Shown in pieces: positions 35,465 through 45,300 of a stretch of DNA of 64,000 nucleotides. The stretch comes from an uncultured Paracoccus sp. (GTDB lineage Bacteria > Pseudomonadota > Alphaproteobacteria > Rhodobacterales > Rhodobacteraceae), in the NCBI RefSeq assembly GCF_937873615.1, contig NZ_CALMYP010000032.1, positions 58,521-122,520 on the forward strand, in the 5' to 3' direction. Under the pieces are notes generated by a model. That model saw nothing but the letters and a program-made list of their open reading frames with translations, had not been told where the DNA came from and did no database searches. How positions within the stretch are numbered: position 1 is the first letter of the stretch; the number at the start of each line of letters is the position of its first letter. A program made the position numbers and the translations under genes.

Positions 35465-36989
35465 GCGTCTGTCCCCCGGCTTCGTCACCGCGCTGTTTCT
35501 GGGCGTGGCGCTGATCCTGCTGCCCTTCGCGGATCTCTCGGTTGCCGGGCATGACCCATGGCCGCTGCTGGGGCGGATGCTGGCCGGTTTTGCCCGGCCC
35601 GATTTCGGCGCGGTCGAGACGCTGGCCCATTCGCTGGCCTTGACCGTCGCCTTCGCCGTGGCGGGCGTGGCGCTTGGTGCGGCGGCGGGCTTCGTCATGG
35701 CGCCCTTCTATGATCGCCGCGCCATCCGCGCCTTCTGCATCGCGCTGCGCTCGGTCCATGAGATCTTCTGGGCGCTGCTGCTGATCCAGGCCATCGGCAT
35801 CGGCGCGCCGGCGGGCGTGCTGGCGCTCGCCCTGCCCTATGCCGGCATCTTCGCCAAGATCTTCGCCGAGCAGATCGAGGAAGCCGACCCCCGCCCCCGC
35901 AATGCCCTGCCGCCGAGGACCGACGCGGTGTCGCGCTTTCTTTATGCCTGCCTGCCGCTGATCCGCGCGCCGATGACGGCCTATACGCTCTACCGGCTGG
36001 AATGCGGGATGCGCGCCAGTGCCGTGATCGGCTTCATCGGGCTGCCGACGCTCGGCTTTCAGCTGGACAGCTTCTTCCGCAAGGGCGATTACGGCGCCGC
36101 CTCGGCGATCCTGATCTGCTATATCCTGCTCATCGCCTCGATCCGGCTGTGGATGCGGCCGCGTCTGGCGCCGTTCTGGATCGTCGCCGCCTTCGCCCTT
36201 CTGGCAACGGTAAAGGCGCCCCCGATGGGCGACGGCGCGCTGTGGCGCTTCCTGAGCGAGGACATCGTGCCCGCCCCCCTGCGCAACGGCGAGGGGCTGG
36301 CCGGGCTGCTGGACTGGCTGCGCGCGCTGACCATGGCCGAGATCCTGCCCGGCCTGTGGAACACGCTGATCGCCACCCAGATCGCGCTTGTCCTGACCGG
36401 GGCGGTGGCCTTCCTGTCCTTCGGGCTGACCGTGCCCGCCGTCACCGGCCGCATCGGGCGGCTGACCGGGCATCTGTTCCTTGTCGTGCTGCGCAGCCTG
36501 CCGGAATACATGCTGGCCTATCTGTTCCTGCAGATCTTCGGCCCCTCGCTTCTGCCCGCGATCCTCGCCCTCGGCCTGCATAATGGCGCCATCATCGGCC
36601 ATCTGGTCGGGCGAGAGGCCGATGCCGTCGCCCCCGGATTGCGTCCCGATGCCCCGCGCGGCTGGGTGCTCTGGGGCTGGGAACTGGTGCCGAGGCTGTT
36701 CGGCAGCTTCCTCGCCCTCTGCCTTTACCGGTGGGAGATCATCCTGCGCGAAAGCGCGGTGATGGGCATTCTCGGCATCGCCACGCTGGGTTTCTTCATC
36801 GACAGCGCGCTGTCGGAACTGCGCGTCGATCGTGCCGTGGCGATCCTGATCGTCATCGCCCTGCTCAGCGCCGGGATCGACAGCATTTCGCGCCACCTGC
36901 GTCAGCGCATGAAGCTGCAACCCGTCACCGAAAGCGACTGCGCCCGCATCACGCCGCTGGCCGCAACCCCGGTTCATCGCGAAACCTGA
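35457..36989 (+). CDS. fused double-domain PhnE-type ABC permease
   Basis: This 510-residue membrane protein contains two permease units joined in one chain. The first (about 15-245) has a binding-protein-dependent motif ECGMRASAVIGFIGLPTLGFQL. The second (about 300-490) has the parallel motif EIILRESAVMGILGIATLGFFI. Each has about six helices. Homodimeric PhnE proteins have one unit; here both halves are encoded in tandem. The start MAERLSPGF at 35457 overlaps the ATPase gene by 8 bp. A 113-bp gap follows with no clear terminator. Confidence 0.82.
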   Translation: MAERLSPGFVTALFLGVALILLPFADLSVAGHDPWPLLGRMLAGFARPDFGAVETLAHSLALTVAFAVAGVALGAAAGFVMAPFYDRRAIRAFCIALRSVHEIFWALLLIQAIGIGAPAGVLALALPYAGIFAKIFAEQIEEADPRPRNALPPRTDAVSRFLYACLPLIRAPMTAYTLYRLECGMRASAVIGFIGLPTLGFQLDSFFRKGDYGAASAILICYILLIASIRLWMRPRLAPFWIVAAFALLATVKAPPMGDGALWRFLSEDIVPAPLRNGEGLAGLLDWLRALTMAEILPGLWNTLIATQIALVLTGAVAFLSFGLTVPAVTGRIGRLTGHLFLVVLRSLPEYMLAYLFLQIFGPSLLPAILALGLHNGAIIGHLVGREADAVAPGLRPDAPRGWVLWGWELVPRLFGSFLALCLYRWEIILRESAVMGILGIATLGFFIDSALSELRVDRAVAILIVIALLSAGIDSISRHLRQRMKLQPVTESDCARITPLAATPVHRET

Positions 36990-37102
36990 GGCCCGCCCAA
37001 CCCTTTGGCCCCGGCCGTCACAAAGAGTTACCCATTGACCCCCGGAGTGATGGGGCATAGGCAGGCAGGACAGCATTCCTGACCAATGGACCCGGCCTCG
37101 CC

Positions 37103-38035
37103 ATGGACAGCCCCATTCGCGGCATCCTGTTGAAATGCTTCAGCGTGCTCGTCTTCACGGTGATGGCGGCCATCGTCAAGGCAACGTCGGACGGCGGGCT
37201 TGGCGTGCCACCGGGCCAACAGGTCTTTTTCCGCTCCTTCTTTGCCATCCCGGTGATCCTGCTCTGGCTGGCATGGCGCAAGGAACTGCACACCGGATTG
37301 CGCACCTCCCGCCCGATGGAGCATTTTTATCGCGGGATTGCCGGCACCTCGGCCATGGCGCTGAACTTCTGGGCGCTGTCGCTGCTGCCTTTCCCGGAAG
37401 CCATCGCCATCGGCTATGCCGCACCCCTGCTGGTCGTGGTCTTCGCGGCGATGTTTCTGGGCGAGAACGTCCGGCTGTTCCGGCTGTCCATGGTGGCGCT
37501 CGGTCTTTCCGGGGTGCTGATCGTACTGTCGCCACAACTTGGCCTGCTTGGGGAAGAGGCCGATTTCCGCCATACGCTCGGCGCCGTGGTGGCGCTTGCC
37601 GGCGCGGCCTGTGCGGCACTGGCGCAGGTTTTCGTGCGCAAGATGGTGCAGCAGGAACAGACCGCCGCCATCGTTTTCTGGTTTTCGGCCACCTCCTCGG
37701 TGCTTGGTCTGCTGACGTTGCCTTTCGGCTGGGTCCTGCCCGATGCGATGACATTGGCGCTGCTGATCGCGACCGGGCTGCTGGGCGGGATCGGGCAGAT
37801 CCTGCTGACATCGGCCTATCGCTTCGGCGAGGCCTCGCTGATCGCACCTTTCGAATATGTTTCGATGCTGCTTTCCGTCGCCATCGGCTGGTTCCTGTTT
37901 GACGAGGCGGCGACACCGGTCATGCTGGCCGGCGCTTCGCTGGTGATCCTTGCCGGGATCCTGATCATCTGGCGCGAGCGTCAGTTGGGGCTGGAACGCA
38001 ACCGTCAGCGCAAGGCCATGACCCCGCAGGGATAG
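37103..38035 (+). CDS. DMT/EamA family transporter
   Basis: The 310-residue product has about ten predicted helices in two EamA repeats (about 5-140 and 150-290), as in RhaT/YdcZ-type drug/metabolite exporters. Features include YRGIAGTSAMALNFWALSLLP and a second-half QILLTSAYRFGEASLIAPFEY, the typical pattern for this group. Substrate unknown. It converges on dgoA with only 4 bp between stops. Confidence 0.83.
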   Translation: MDSPIRGILLKCFSVLVFTVMAAIVKATSDGGLGVPPGQQVFFRSFFAIPVILLWLAWRKELHTGLRTSRPMEHFYRGIAGTSAMALNFWALSLLPFPEAIAIGYAAPLLVVVFAAMFLGENVRLFRLSMVALGLSGVLIVLSPQLGLLGEEADFRHTLGAVVALAGAACAALAQVFVRKMVQQEQTAAIVFWFSATSSVLGLLTLPFGWVLPDAMTLALLIATGLLGGIGQILLTSAYRFGEASLIAPFEYVSMLLSVAIGWFLFDEAATPVMLAGASLVILAGILIIWRERQLGLERNRQRKAMTPQG

Positions 38036-38039
38036 ACCC

Positions 38040-38645
38040 CTATCCCTTGGCGGCGTCCCAGAGCCGGACCAGATCGGCAGCGCGGGCGCCCACCGTCTCC
38101 GGGCTGTCGCCGGGACGGAAGATACCGGTGCCGACGCCGATCCCGGTCGCGCCTGCCGCGATCCAGTCCCGCATCGTGTCGGCATTGACCCCGCCCACGG
38201 CATAGCAATCCGTCCCGGCTGGCAGGACGGCGCGCATTGCCTTCAACCCGGTCGGGCCGATCAACTCTCCGGGGAACAGTTTCAGCGCGGTGGCGCCGGC
38301 GTCGAGCGCGGCAAAGGCCTCGCTCGGGGTCATGACACCGGGATAGCTGGCCAGTCCTGCCTGCCGGGTGGCGCGGATGACATCGGGGTTGCAGTTTGGC
38401 GACACAACCAGCTTGCCGCCGATTGCCGCCAGTTGCGTGACCTCGGCTGGACGCAGGACGGTGCCGGCGCCGATCTCGGCCTGAGTGCCGAAGGCGTCGA
38501 TCATCCGTGCGATGCTGTCGAACGCATCGGGAGAGTTCAGCGGCACTTCGATCAAGGTAATGCCGTTGGCGATCAGGCTTTGCGCTGTGGCAACAGCCTC
38601 GGGCGGGGTGATCCCGCGCAGGATGGCGACGATGGGACGGGTCAT
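38040..38645 (-). CDS. dgoA: 2-dehydro-3-deoxy-6-phosphogalactonate aldolase
   Basis: This is a 201-residue class I aldolase of the KDPG/KDPGal family. It has the general base region LIEVPLNSP (Glu33) and the Schiff-base Lys122 in [19 protein letters not shown] rather than the KDPG form, together with the adjacent dgoK, favours the galactonate enzyme. It cleaves KDPGal into pyruvate and glyceraldehyde-3-phosphate, the last step of the DeLey-Doudoroff pathway. Start overlaps the dgoK stop by 4 bp. Confidence 0.9.
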   Translation of the reverse strand: MTRPIVAILRGITPPEAVATAQSLIANGITLIEVPLNSPDAFDSIARMIDAFGTQAEIGAGTVLRPAEVTQLAAIGGKLVVSPNCNPDVIRATRQAGLASYPGVMTPSEAFAALDAGATALKLFPGELIGPTGLKAMRAVLPAGTDCYAVGGVNADTMRDWIAAGATGIGVGTGIFRPGDSPETVGARAADLVRLWDAAKG

Positions 38646-39544
38646 GACTGGCCTTGATAATTGCGCCATGCGGCGTGAAGCCCGGCGCGGGTTGCGGTGT
38701 CGGCATCGCCGATGACAGGGGTGGCCCCCTGCTGTTCGAGCGCCGAGGCGTAAAGCGCCGAAAGACGTGGGGCGCCGATGATCAGCACCTGCTCGCCCAG
38801 CCAATAGGATCGCGCCGCACCCAGATCCAGCCCGATCAGCAATCCAGACAAGGCACCTTCCGCCGCGCCGGGTGCCTGCGTGCCGATCAGGCCCGCAGCG
38901 CGCAGCCGGAACAGCTGCGCCCAGGCCTGATGCGGGCGCGACAACGCGGTGTCGACGGCATCGGCAAAGGCTGCGATCCGCGCGTCCGAGCTTCTCTCGG
39001 TCATGCTGTGGCGCAAAACCGATTGACGGCTGAGCAGGGCAAAGATTTCCCCGGTCATGACGGTCTGGAAATGGCAGATCTCACCGGCCGAAACGCGCAC
39101 CCATTTGGTATGGGTGCCGGGCAGGCAGATGACGCCATCGAAATCGGGCCGGGCGGCGAGGACACCGGCGATCTGGGTCTCCTCGCCACGCATGACATCG
39201 GCGGGTTTGGTCTGCATGACCCCGCCCGCGATCAGAACCGGCCGACCGCCGGGGTCGCCGGGCACCGGGGTCAGCGAAGGGATAGCGGCACAGGGTGCAG
39301 CACGATAGGGGACCTCGACCCAACCCTGACGCGCGCCGACCATGCCACATGCAACGACCGGCAGCGCCGGCCAGCCCTCGGTCAAGCGGGTCAGTTCCTT
39401 GGCAAAGTCGCCTGGGTCGGACATGGCGCCCATGCCCTGATCCGAGCTTCGCATCTCCAGCACATCATCCCGTCGCATCGCCCAGAGGCGCAGGTTCGAC
39501 GTCCCCCAATCGGCGGCGATCCAGTCGGCAGCAGCTACATTCAT
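38642..39544 (-). CDS. dgoK: 2-dehydro-3-deoxygalactonokinase
   Basis: DgoK phosphorylates 2-keto-3-deoxygalactonate. The 300-residue product begins [19 protein letters not shown], the phosphate-1 motif of the family. [21 protein letters not shown] and FTGEIFALL-type motifs follow. A strong GGGGGGAA site lies just before ATG 39544, so longer in-frame starts are rejected. It forms an operon with dgoA; no galactonate transporter or regulator is adjacent, although an enolase-superfamily dehydratase lies at 60709. Confidence 0.9.
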   Translation of the reverse strand: MNVAAADWIAADWGTSNLRLWAMRRDDVLEMRSSDQGMGAMSDPGDFAKELTRLTEGWPALPVVACGMVGARQGWVEVPYRAAPCAAIPSLTPVPGDPGGRPVLIAGGVMQTKPADVMRGEETQIAGVLAARPDFDGVICLPGTHTKWVRVSAGEICHFQTVMTGEIFALLSRQSVLRHSMTERSSDARIAAFADAVDTALSRPHQAWAQLFRLRAAGLIGTQAPGAAEGALSGLLIGLDLGAARSYWLGEQVLIIGAPRLSALYASALEQQGATPVIGDADTATRAGLHAAWRNYQGQS

Positions 39545-39632
39545 GTTCCCCCCGGCAGCGAGGCCGTCACCCTTGTTCCTGGCATCTTTGCAGTGCTGCT
39601 GCCTTGAGGGCAAGGCTCACGCATGGCGCGAT

Positions 39633-40277
39633 TCAAGAACCCGAACGCAGCTTCAGCACCAGCCGGGTCGCGCGGCGCAGCACCGTCAGCGCCCCGCCGA
39701 GGGCGACGACCCAAAGCGCCACGCGCAGCACCCCGCCATGTCCGCCCCAAAGCGGCTCCAGCACCGAAAGGACGGCGCCGGCGGTCACCACGGCCATGCG
39801 GTGCTGCTTGGCCATCGGCCCCGAGAAATCGGCGCCCTGACCCAGATTGACACCCAATTCGCGCACATAAGCGGTCAGGAAGGCAAAACCGGCGGCAGCC
39901 CAGCCGAGTGTCGGCTCTCCCAGTCCGAGACCGAGGCCGACCAGGATCAGCGCGTCCGACACGCGGTCGGGAAACTCGTTCCAGAAGCCGCCATCGGGGC
40001 TGCCGCGCCCGGCCTCGACCGCGACCATACCGTCGAAAAGGTTGCAAAGCAGCCGGATCTGGCAGAAGCCCGCGCCGGCCAGCAGCGCAAGCACCCGTCC
40101 GATGCCGCTGGCAGAGCCTGCCGCCCAGAAGCACAGCCCGGCCAGCAGCGCCGCCAGCATCGCCAGTTGCGAAATCTGGTTCGGTGTGATCCGCGTCCCG
40201 GCCAGCCAGGTGGCGGTTCCTTGCGCCCAGCCGGTCTGGCGGCTGGCAAGCGGGCGGCGGTTTTCGGGTTCAGGCAT
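39633..40277 (-). CDS. CDP-alcohol phosphatidyltransferase, YnbA-like
   Basis: The 214-residue membrane protein has about six helices and a CDP-alcohol transferase active site of atypical form. It reads LFDGMVAVEAG..G..NEFPDRVSD, with the first Asp of the usual D1xxD2GxxAR motif changed to Asn and the Arg to Val. E. coli YnbA shows the same N..DGM and NE..D..SD pattern (family knowledge), so this belongs to that branch rather than to PgsA or PssA. The alcohol acceptor is unknown. It is the last of four overlapping lipid genes; its start overlaps the gene at 40270 by 8 bp. Confidence 0.72.
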   Translation of the reverse strand: MPEPENRRPLASRQTGWAQGTATWLAGTRITPNQISQLAMLAALLAGLCFWAAGSASGIGRVLALLAGAGFCQIRLLCNLFDGMVAVEAGRGSPDGGFWNEFPDRVSDALILVGLGLGLGEPTLGWAAAGFAFLTAYVRELGVNLGQGADFSGPMAKQHRMAVVTAGAVLSVLEPLWGGHGGVLRVALWVVALGGALTVLRRATRLVLKLRSGS

Positions 40278-40641
40278 GACGCGCCCTCCAGAGGGTGAAG
40301 GAATAGGCCGAGGAATAAAGCGCCGTGACCGAGACCGGCACGGCGATGGTGGCAGCGATCTCGGGCGTGCCGGCAAGGCTGTGAATGAGGCTGAGAAGCA
40401 GGACCGACCCGGCCACCGCCAGCAGCGGCGGCAGGATCAGCGCGGCCGCACCGGGCAGGCGGGCCGACAGGGCCTCGATCATGCGTTTCAGGCCAAGCGT
40501 GATCAGGGCCGAGATCGTGCCCTGCACAAGGCCTGCCAGCAACGCCTCGGGCAGGGGGTGGCCGCGATTGGCGAAGACCGCCCAGCCCCCCATGCCGGCG
40601 AAAGCCACCGCCATATGCAGCGCGCTGCTTTTCAGGTTCAT
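40270..40641 (-). CDS. small four-helix membrane protein in the lipid operon
   Basis: The 123-residue product begins MNLKSSALHM and has about four hydrophobic segments (about 6-24, 32-50, 66-88, 94-115). It is translationally coupled at both ends: the start shares a base with the cdsA-like stop (TGATG on the minus strand), and it overlaps the YnbA-like gene by 8 bp. I do not recognise a family. Its place between a CdsA homologue and a CDP-alcohol transferase implies a role in the same lipid pathway, for example as a subunit or lipid carrier. Confidence 0.65.
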   Translation of the reverse strand: MNLKSSALHMAVAFAGMGGWAVFANRGHPLPEALLAGLVQGTISALITLGLKRMIEALSARLPGAAALILPPLLAVAGSVLLLSLIHSLAGTPEIAATIAVPVSVTALYSSAYSFTLWRARHA

Positions 40642-41591
40642 CAGACCGACCAGTAATAGCGCAGCAGGTGGAAATAGATCGGGGCCGCGAACAGCACCGA
40701 ATCCAGCCGGTCGATGAAGCCGCCATGTCCGGCAATGGCATGACCCCAGTCCTTCACGCCCCGGTCGCGCTTGATCGCCGACATGACCAGCCCGCCAAGG
40801 AAGCCCATCATGGTCACGCAAAGCCCCATCAAACCGGCCTGCCACAGGGTGAACGGGGTCATGAAGTTCAGTGCCATGCCGATGGCCGTGGCCGACAGCG
40901 CACCGCCCAGAAAGCCCTCGACCGTTTTCGAGGGCGAAAGCCGAGGCGCGATCTTGTGACGCCCGGCCAGCTTGCCCCAGACATATTGCAGCACGTCCGA
41001 AAGCTGCACCGTGATCACCAGCCAGGCGATCAGCAGCACGCCGCGACCCTCGTGGCCGGGAATCGTCAGGTTCATCAGCGCCGGCACATGCGAGACGCAG
41101 AAGACGCAGATCATCAGCGCCCATTGCATTTCCGAGATGCGGATCAGGAAATTCCTGGTCTCGCCCGACAGGGCCGAAACGAAGGGCAGAAGCAGGAAGA
41201 CATAGACCGGGATGAAGATCGAATACATCCCGTACCAGCCGATCCACACAAGATAGAACTGCACCGGCAGCACGACGAAGAAGGCGGCCACCAGCGTATT
41301 GTGATCGGCGCGGCTGGCATTGGTCAGGGTCATGAACTCGCGCAGCGCCGCGAAAGAGCAGATGAAGAACAGGATCAGCACCCCGGTCCGACCGCCCAGA
41401 AGCGCCACCGAGATGGTGATCGCCATCACCCACCAGGCGCGGGTGCGGTCGTTCAGGTTCTCGACCACCGCGTTTTCGCCATTCGGCGAATAGCGCCGCT
41501 GCAGAACCCAGCCGATTAACGAGGCGAAGATCAGGACGCCGCCGATCCCGGCAATGGTGGCCAACAGGTCGGAATGAACATTCGCCATCAT
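40641..41591 (-). CDS. CdsA-like phosphatidate cytidylyltransferase, YnbB-like
   Basis: The 316-residue polytopic protein carries the CDP-diglyceride synthase signature in two parts, LSPSKTVEGFLGG and VMSAIKRDRGVKDWGH..GHGGFIDRLDS. The MSAIKRD.GVKD and RLDSVLF.AP..F..LRY pattern closely resembles E. coli YnbB. It would make CDP-diacylglycerol for the neighbouring CDP-alcohol transferase. It may be a paralogue of the housekeeping cdsA, which normally neighbours uppS/dxr rather than these genes. Start at the first of two ATGs (41591), behind GAGGGCGC, overlapping the acyltransferase by 4 bp. Confidence 0.83.
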   Translation of the reverse strand: MMANVHSDLLATIAGIGGVLIFASLIGWVLQRRYSPNGENAVVENLNDRTRAWWVMAITISVALLGGRTGVLILFFICSFAALREFMTLTNASRADHNTLVAAFFVVLPVQFYLVWIGWYGMYSIFIPVYVFLLLPFVSALSGETRNFLIRISEMQWALMICVFCVSHVPALMNLTIPGHEGRGVLLIAWLVITVQLSDVLQYVWGKLAGRHKIAPRLSPSKTVEGFLGGALSATAIGMALNFMTPFTLWQAGLMGLCVTMMGFLGGLVMSAIKRDRGVKDWGHAIAGHGGFIDRLDSVLFAAPIYFHLLRYYWSV

Positions 41592-42241
41592 GCGCCCTCG
41601 GTCTTGGGTTTCAGGGCCAGAAGCGCGCTGCGGGCGCGGGTCAGGAACGCCCCCTTCTCCTCGTCCTCGCCGACATGGAGGGGGGCGCCGAAGACGACCT
41701 TGCACATCAGCGGCACCGGGACGAAGCTGCCCTTCGGCAGCACCCGGTTGAGATTGTCGATCCAGACCGGCACCACGTCGACCTCTGGCCGCGCGCGCGC
41801 CAGCCGGTAGATGCCGGACCGGAACTCCAGCAATTCGGCATCGGTCAGGTTGCGCGTGCCCTCCGGGAAGATGATGAGCGAGGCGCCCTCATCCAGCGCC
41901 GAGGCCATTTGTGCGATCGGGTCGTCCTCGACACCGTCGCGGTTGCGCTCGATCAGCAGGCTGTTGAAGACATCGCTGCCAACGAACTGGCGGATGCCGG
42001 GCTTGCGCCAGTAATCGGCGCCGGCGACCGGCCTTGTCCGGCGGCGCTGGCTTTTCGGCAGCACCGTCCAGATCAGCACGAAATCGCCGTGGCTGACATG
42101 GTTGGCGAAATAGATGCGCTGCTGCGGCACGGCCGGGTCGAAGCCCTGCCAGACCGGCTGCACCGCCGTCAGCAGCCGCGCGAAGGCGGTGATCCCCCAA
42201 CCGGCCAGATCGGCCGCGACGGCCCTTACTCGTGAACCCAT
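41588..42241 (-). CDS. 1-acylglycerol-3-phosphate acyltransferase family protein
   Basis: This is a 217-residue PlsC-family acyltransferase with block I NHVSHGDF (HX4D variant spacing typical of this group: His, then Gly-Asp) and block III FPEGTR. It would acylate lysophosphatidate or another lysolipid, feeding the CdsA-like enzyme. It is the first gene of the four-gene lipid operon. The upstream 42242-42384 segment contains its promoter region and the terminator of the pump operon. Confidence 0.82.
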   Translation of the reverse strand: MGSRVRAVAADLAGWGITAFARLLTAVQPVWQGFDPAVPQQRIYFANHVSHGDFVLIWTVLPKSQRRRTRPVAGADYWRKPGIRQFVGSDVFNSLLIERNRDGVEDDPIAQMASALDEGASLIIFPEGTRNLTDAELLEFRSGIYRLARARPEVDVVPVWIDNLNRVLPKGSFVPVPLMCKVVFGAPLHVGEDEEKGAFLTRARSALLALKPKTEGA

Positions 42242-42335
42242 GCCCTGTCCCTGTCAAACCGCGCCGATCATTGTCTATCGGTCGCGTCGCTGCAAGCCAA
42301 TTGCCGGCCTGGCGCATAGGCTCGGTTGCCAAATG

Positions 42336-42360
42336 AAAAGGGGCGCCGGTCTGGCGCCCC
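42336..42360 (-). terminator. intrinsic terminator of the AcrAB-like operon
   Basis: GGGGCGCC (42340-42347) pairs perfectly with GGCGCCCC (42353-42360) over a 5-base loop. On the minus strand the stem is followed by a TTTT tract. It lies 25 bp beyond the stop of the RND permease at 42385. Confidence 0.8.
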
Positions 42361-42384
42361 GTTGTATTCGTATGATTGTGCCGG

Positions 42385-45300
42385 TCAGCGCTGGCTCGGC
42401 GCTGGATCGTCGAAGACATCGCCACGACCCAGAAGGCGGCGCATCAGCACATAGAACAGCGGTGCGAAGACGATGCCCAGCACGGTTGCCATCAGCGTCC
42501 CGCCGAGCACCGTCGCCCCGATGGCATTGCGGCCCGCAGCGCCGGCGCCGGTCGACAGAACCAGCGGCGTGACGCCAAGCGAGAAGGCGATGGAGGTCAT
42601 GATGATCGGCCGGAAACGCTGACGCGCGGCCTCGACCACGGCGCGGAACAGCGGGGTGCCGGCCTGCGATTGTTCACGGGCGAATTCGACGATCAGGATG
42701 GCGTTCTTGCCGGTCAGGCCGATCACGGTCAGCAGCCCGACCTGGAAGAACACGCCATTGTCGAAGCGCCCGACATAGGCCCCGAGCAACGCACCCAACA
42801 CGCCGATCGGCATCACCAGGATGACGGCGAGCGGGATCGACCAGCTTTCGTAAAGTGCCGCGAGGCAGAGGAACACGGCGGCAAGTGACAAAGCGTAAAG
42901 CAACGTCGTCTGGTCGCCGGAATCGCGTTCCTCAAGCGAAAGGCCGGTCCAGGCGACGTTGAAGCCGGGCGGAAGCTGGGTCGACAGTCGCTCGATCTCG
43001 GCCATGGCATCGCCGGAACTGACGCCAGGCACCGGCATCCCCTGCAATTGCATCGCCGGCACGCCATTATAGCGCGTCAGGCCCTGCGGCCCGAAGGTCC
43101 ATTCACCCTCGGCGAAATTGGCGAAGGGCACCAATCCGCCCGAGGAATTGCGCACGCGCCACCGGTCGAGATCGGTCGGCACCGAGCGGCTGTTGGCCGC
43201 ACCCTGGACATAGACCTTCTTGATCCGGCCACGGTCGATGAAGTCGTTCACATAAGCGCCGGTCCAGGCGACCTGCAAAAGCCCCGCCACATCGCTGGCC
43301 GACACGCCCATTGCACCGGCCTTCTGCCAGTCGATGTTCAGCCGGTATTGCGAGGCATCCTCCAGCCCCGAAGGTCGGGTCTGGGTCAGCAGCGGGCTTT
43401 GCGCGGCCATGCCGAGCATCTGGTTGCGGGCGTTCAGCAACTGCTCATGCGTCTGGCCGCCGCGTGCCTGCAGGTAGAAATCGAAGCCCGAGACGTTGCC
43501 AAGCTCGATCACCGCAGGCGGCACGATGGGGAAGACCATGGCGTCGCGGATCTGGCTGAGCGGGCCATAGGCGCGCCCGGCGATGGCCTGAACGGATTGC
43601 GCGGGATTGGTGCGTTCCTCCCAGTCCTTGAGGCGCACGAAGGCCATGCCGACATTCTGCCCCATGCCGGCGAAGCTGAAGCCGACGACGCCGAAGAATG
43701 AATCGACCGATTCGGCTTCCTGGGTGGTGAAATACTCTCCGACCTGGTCGACGACAGCCTGTGTCCGCTCGGCCGTGGCGCCGGTCGGGCCCTGGATCAG
43801 CACGAACATGATGCCCTGGTCTTCCTCGGGCAGGAAGCCCTGCGGCGTGCGCAGGAACAGGAAGACCATGGCGGCCCCAAGCGCCGTATAGATCAGCAGG
43901 ACCCGCAGCGGGCGCCGCACGGCCCAGCCAACAGTGCCGGTATAGCCGCGCGTCGTCGCATCGAAACCGCGATTGAACAGGCCGAAGAGACCTTTGCGCG
44001 GCCCATGCGCCGGCTTCAACATCGAGGCACAAAGTGCCGGTGTCAGTGTCAGCGCCACGACCACCGACAGGCCCATGGCCGAGACGATGGTGATCGCGAA
44101 TTGCTGATAGATGACCCCGGTCGAGCCGCCGAAGAAGGCCATCGGCACGAACACCGCCGACAGCACGAGCGCGATGCCGATCAGCGCGCCGGTGATCTGG
44201 CCCATGGATTTGCGCGTCGCCTCGCGCGGGTCAAGCCCCTCTTCCTCCATGATCCGCTCGACGTTTTCGACCACGACGATGGCGTCGTCGACCAGAAGGC
44301 CGATGGCCAGCACCATGGCCAGCATGGTCAGCGTGTTGATGGTGAAACCGAAGGCCGCCATGATCCCGAACGTGCCCAGAAGCACGATGGGAACCGCCAG
44401 CGTCGGGATCAGCGTCGCCCGCCAGCTTTGCAGGAAGATATACATCACCACGAAGACCAGCACGATGGCTTCGATCAGCGTCTTGATCACCTCTTCGATG
44501 GAGATCTGCACGAATGGCGAGGTATCGAAGGGGATCACATATTCGACGCCTTCGGGGAAGAACTGGGCGAATTCCTCCATCCGCGCCTTTACCCGTTCGG
44601 CGGTATCCAGCGCGTTGGCGCCGGGCGCAAGGCTGAGCGCCATCCCCGAAGCTGGTCGGCCATTATAGGTGGCATCGGCGATATAGGATTCGGCGCCGAT
44701 CTCGACCTGGGCCACGTCTTGCAGCAACACCAGGCCGCCATTCTTGTCGGCGCGCAAGACAATTTTGCGGAACTCATCGGGCGTCGACAGCAGCGATTGC
44801 GCCGTGACGGTGGCGTTCAACTGCTGGCCCGGCACTGTCGGGCGGTCGCCGAAGGCGCCGGCAGAAATCTGCGTGTTCTGCGCCGAGACCGCCGCGACCA
44901 CATCGGAGGGGGTGATTTCATAGGCGGCCAGGCGCGAAGGCTCCAGCCATATCCGCATCGCATATTGCGCGCCGAAGACCTGCACGCTGCCGATACCCTC
45001 GACCCGGCTCAGGTCGTCGACGAGGTTGGTGACCATGTAGTCGGACAGATCGACCTGATCATATTCCTCGCTGCCGATCAGGCCCACCACCATCAGAAAG
45101 CCCGATGTCGCCTTCTCGACCGAGATCCCCTGCCGCTGCACGGGTTCCGGCAGCAGCGATGTCGCCTGGCTCAGCTTGTTCTGCACCTGAACCTGGGCGA
45201 TATCCTCGTCAGTGCCGGTCTCGAAGGTCAGCGTCGTGGTCGAGGAACCGGCCGAGGTGGAACTGGACGACATATAGCGCAGCCCATCGAGGCCAGTCAT

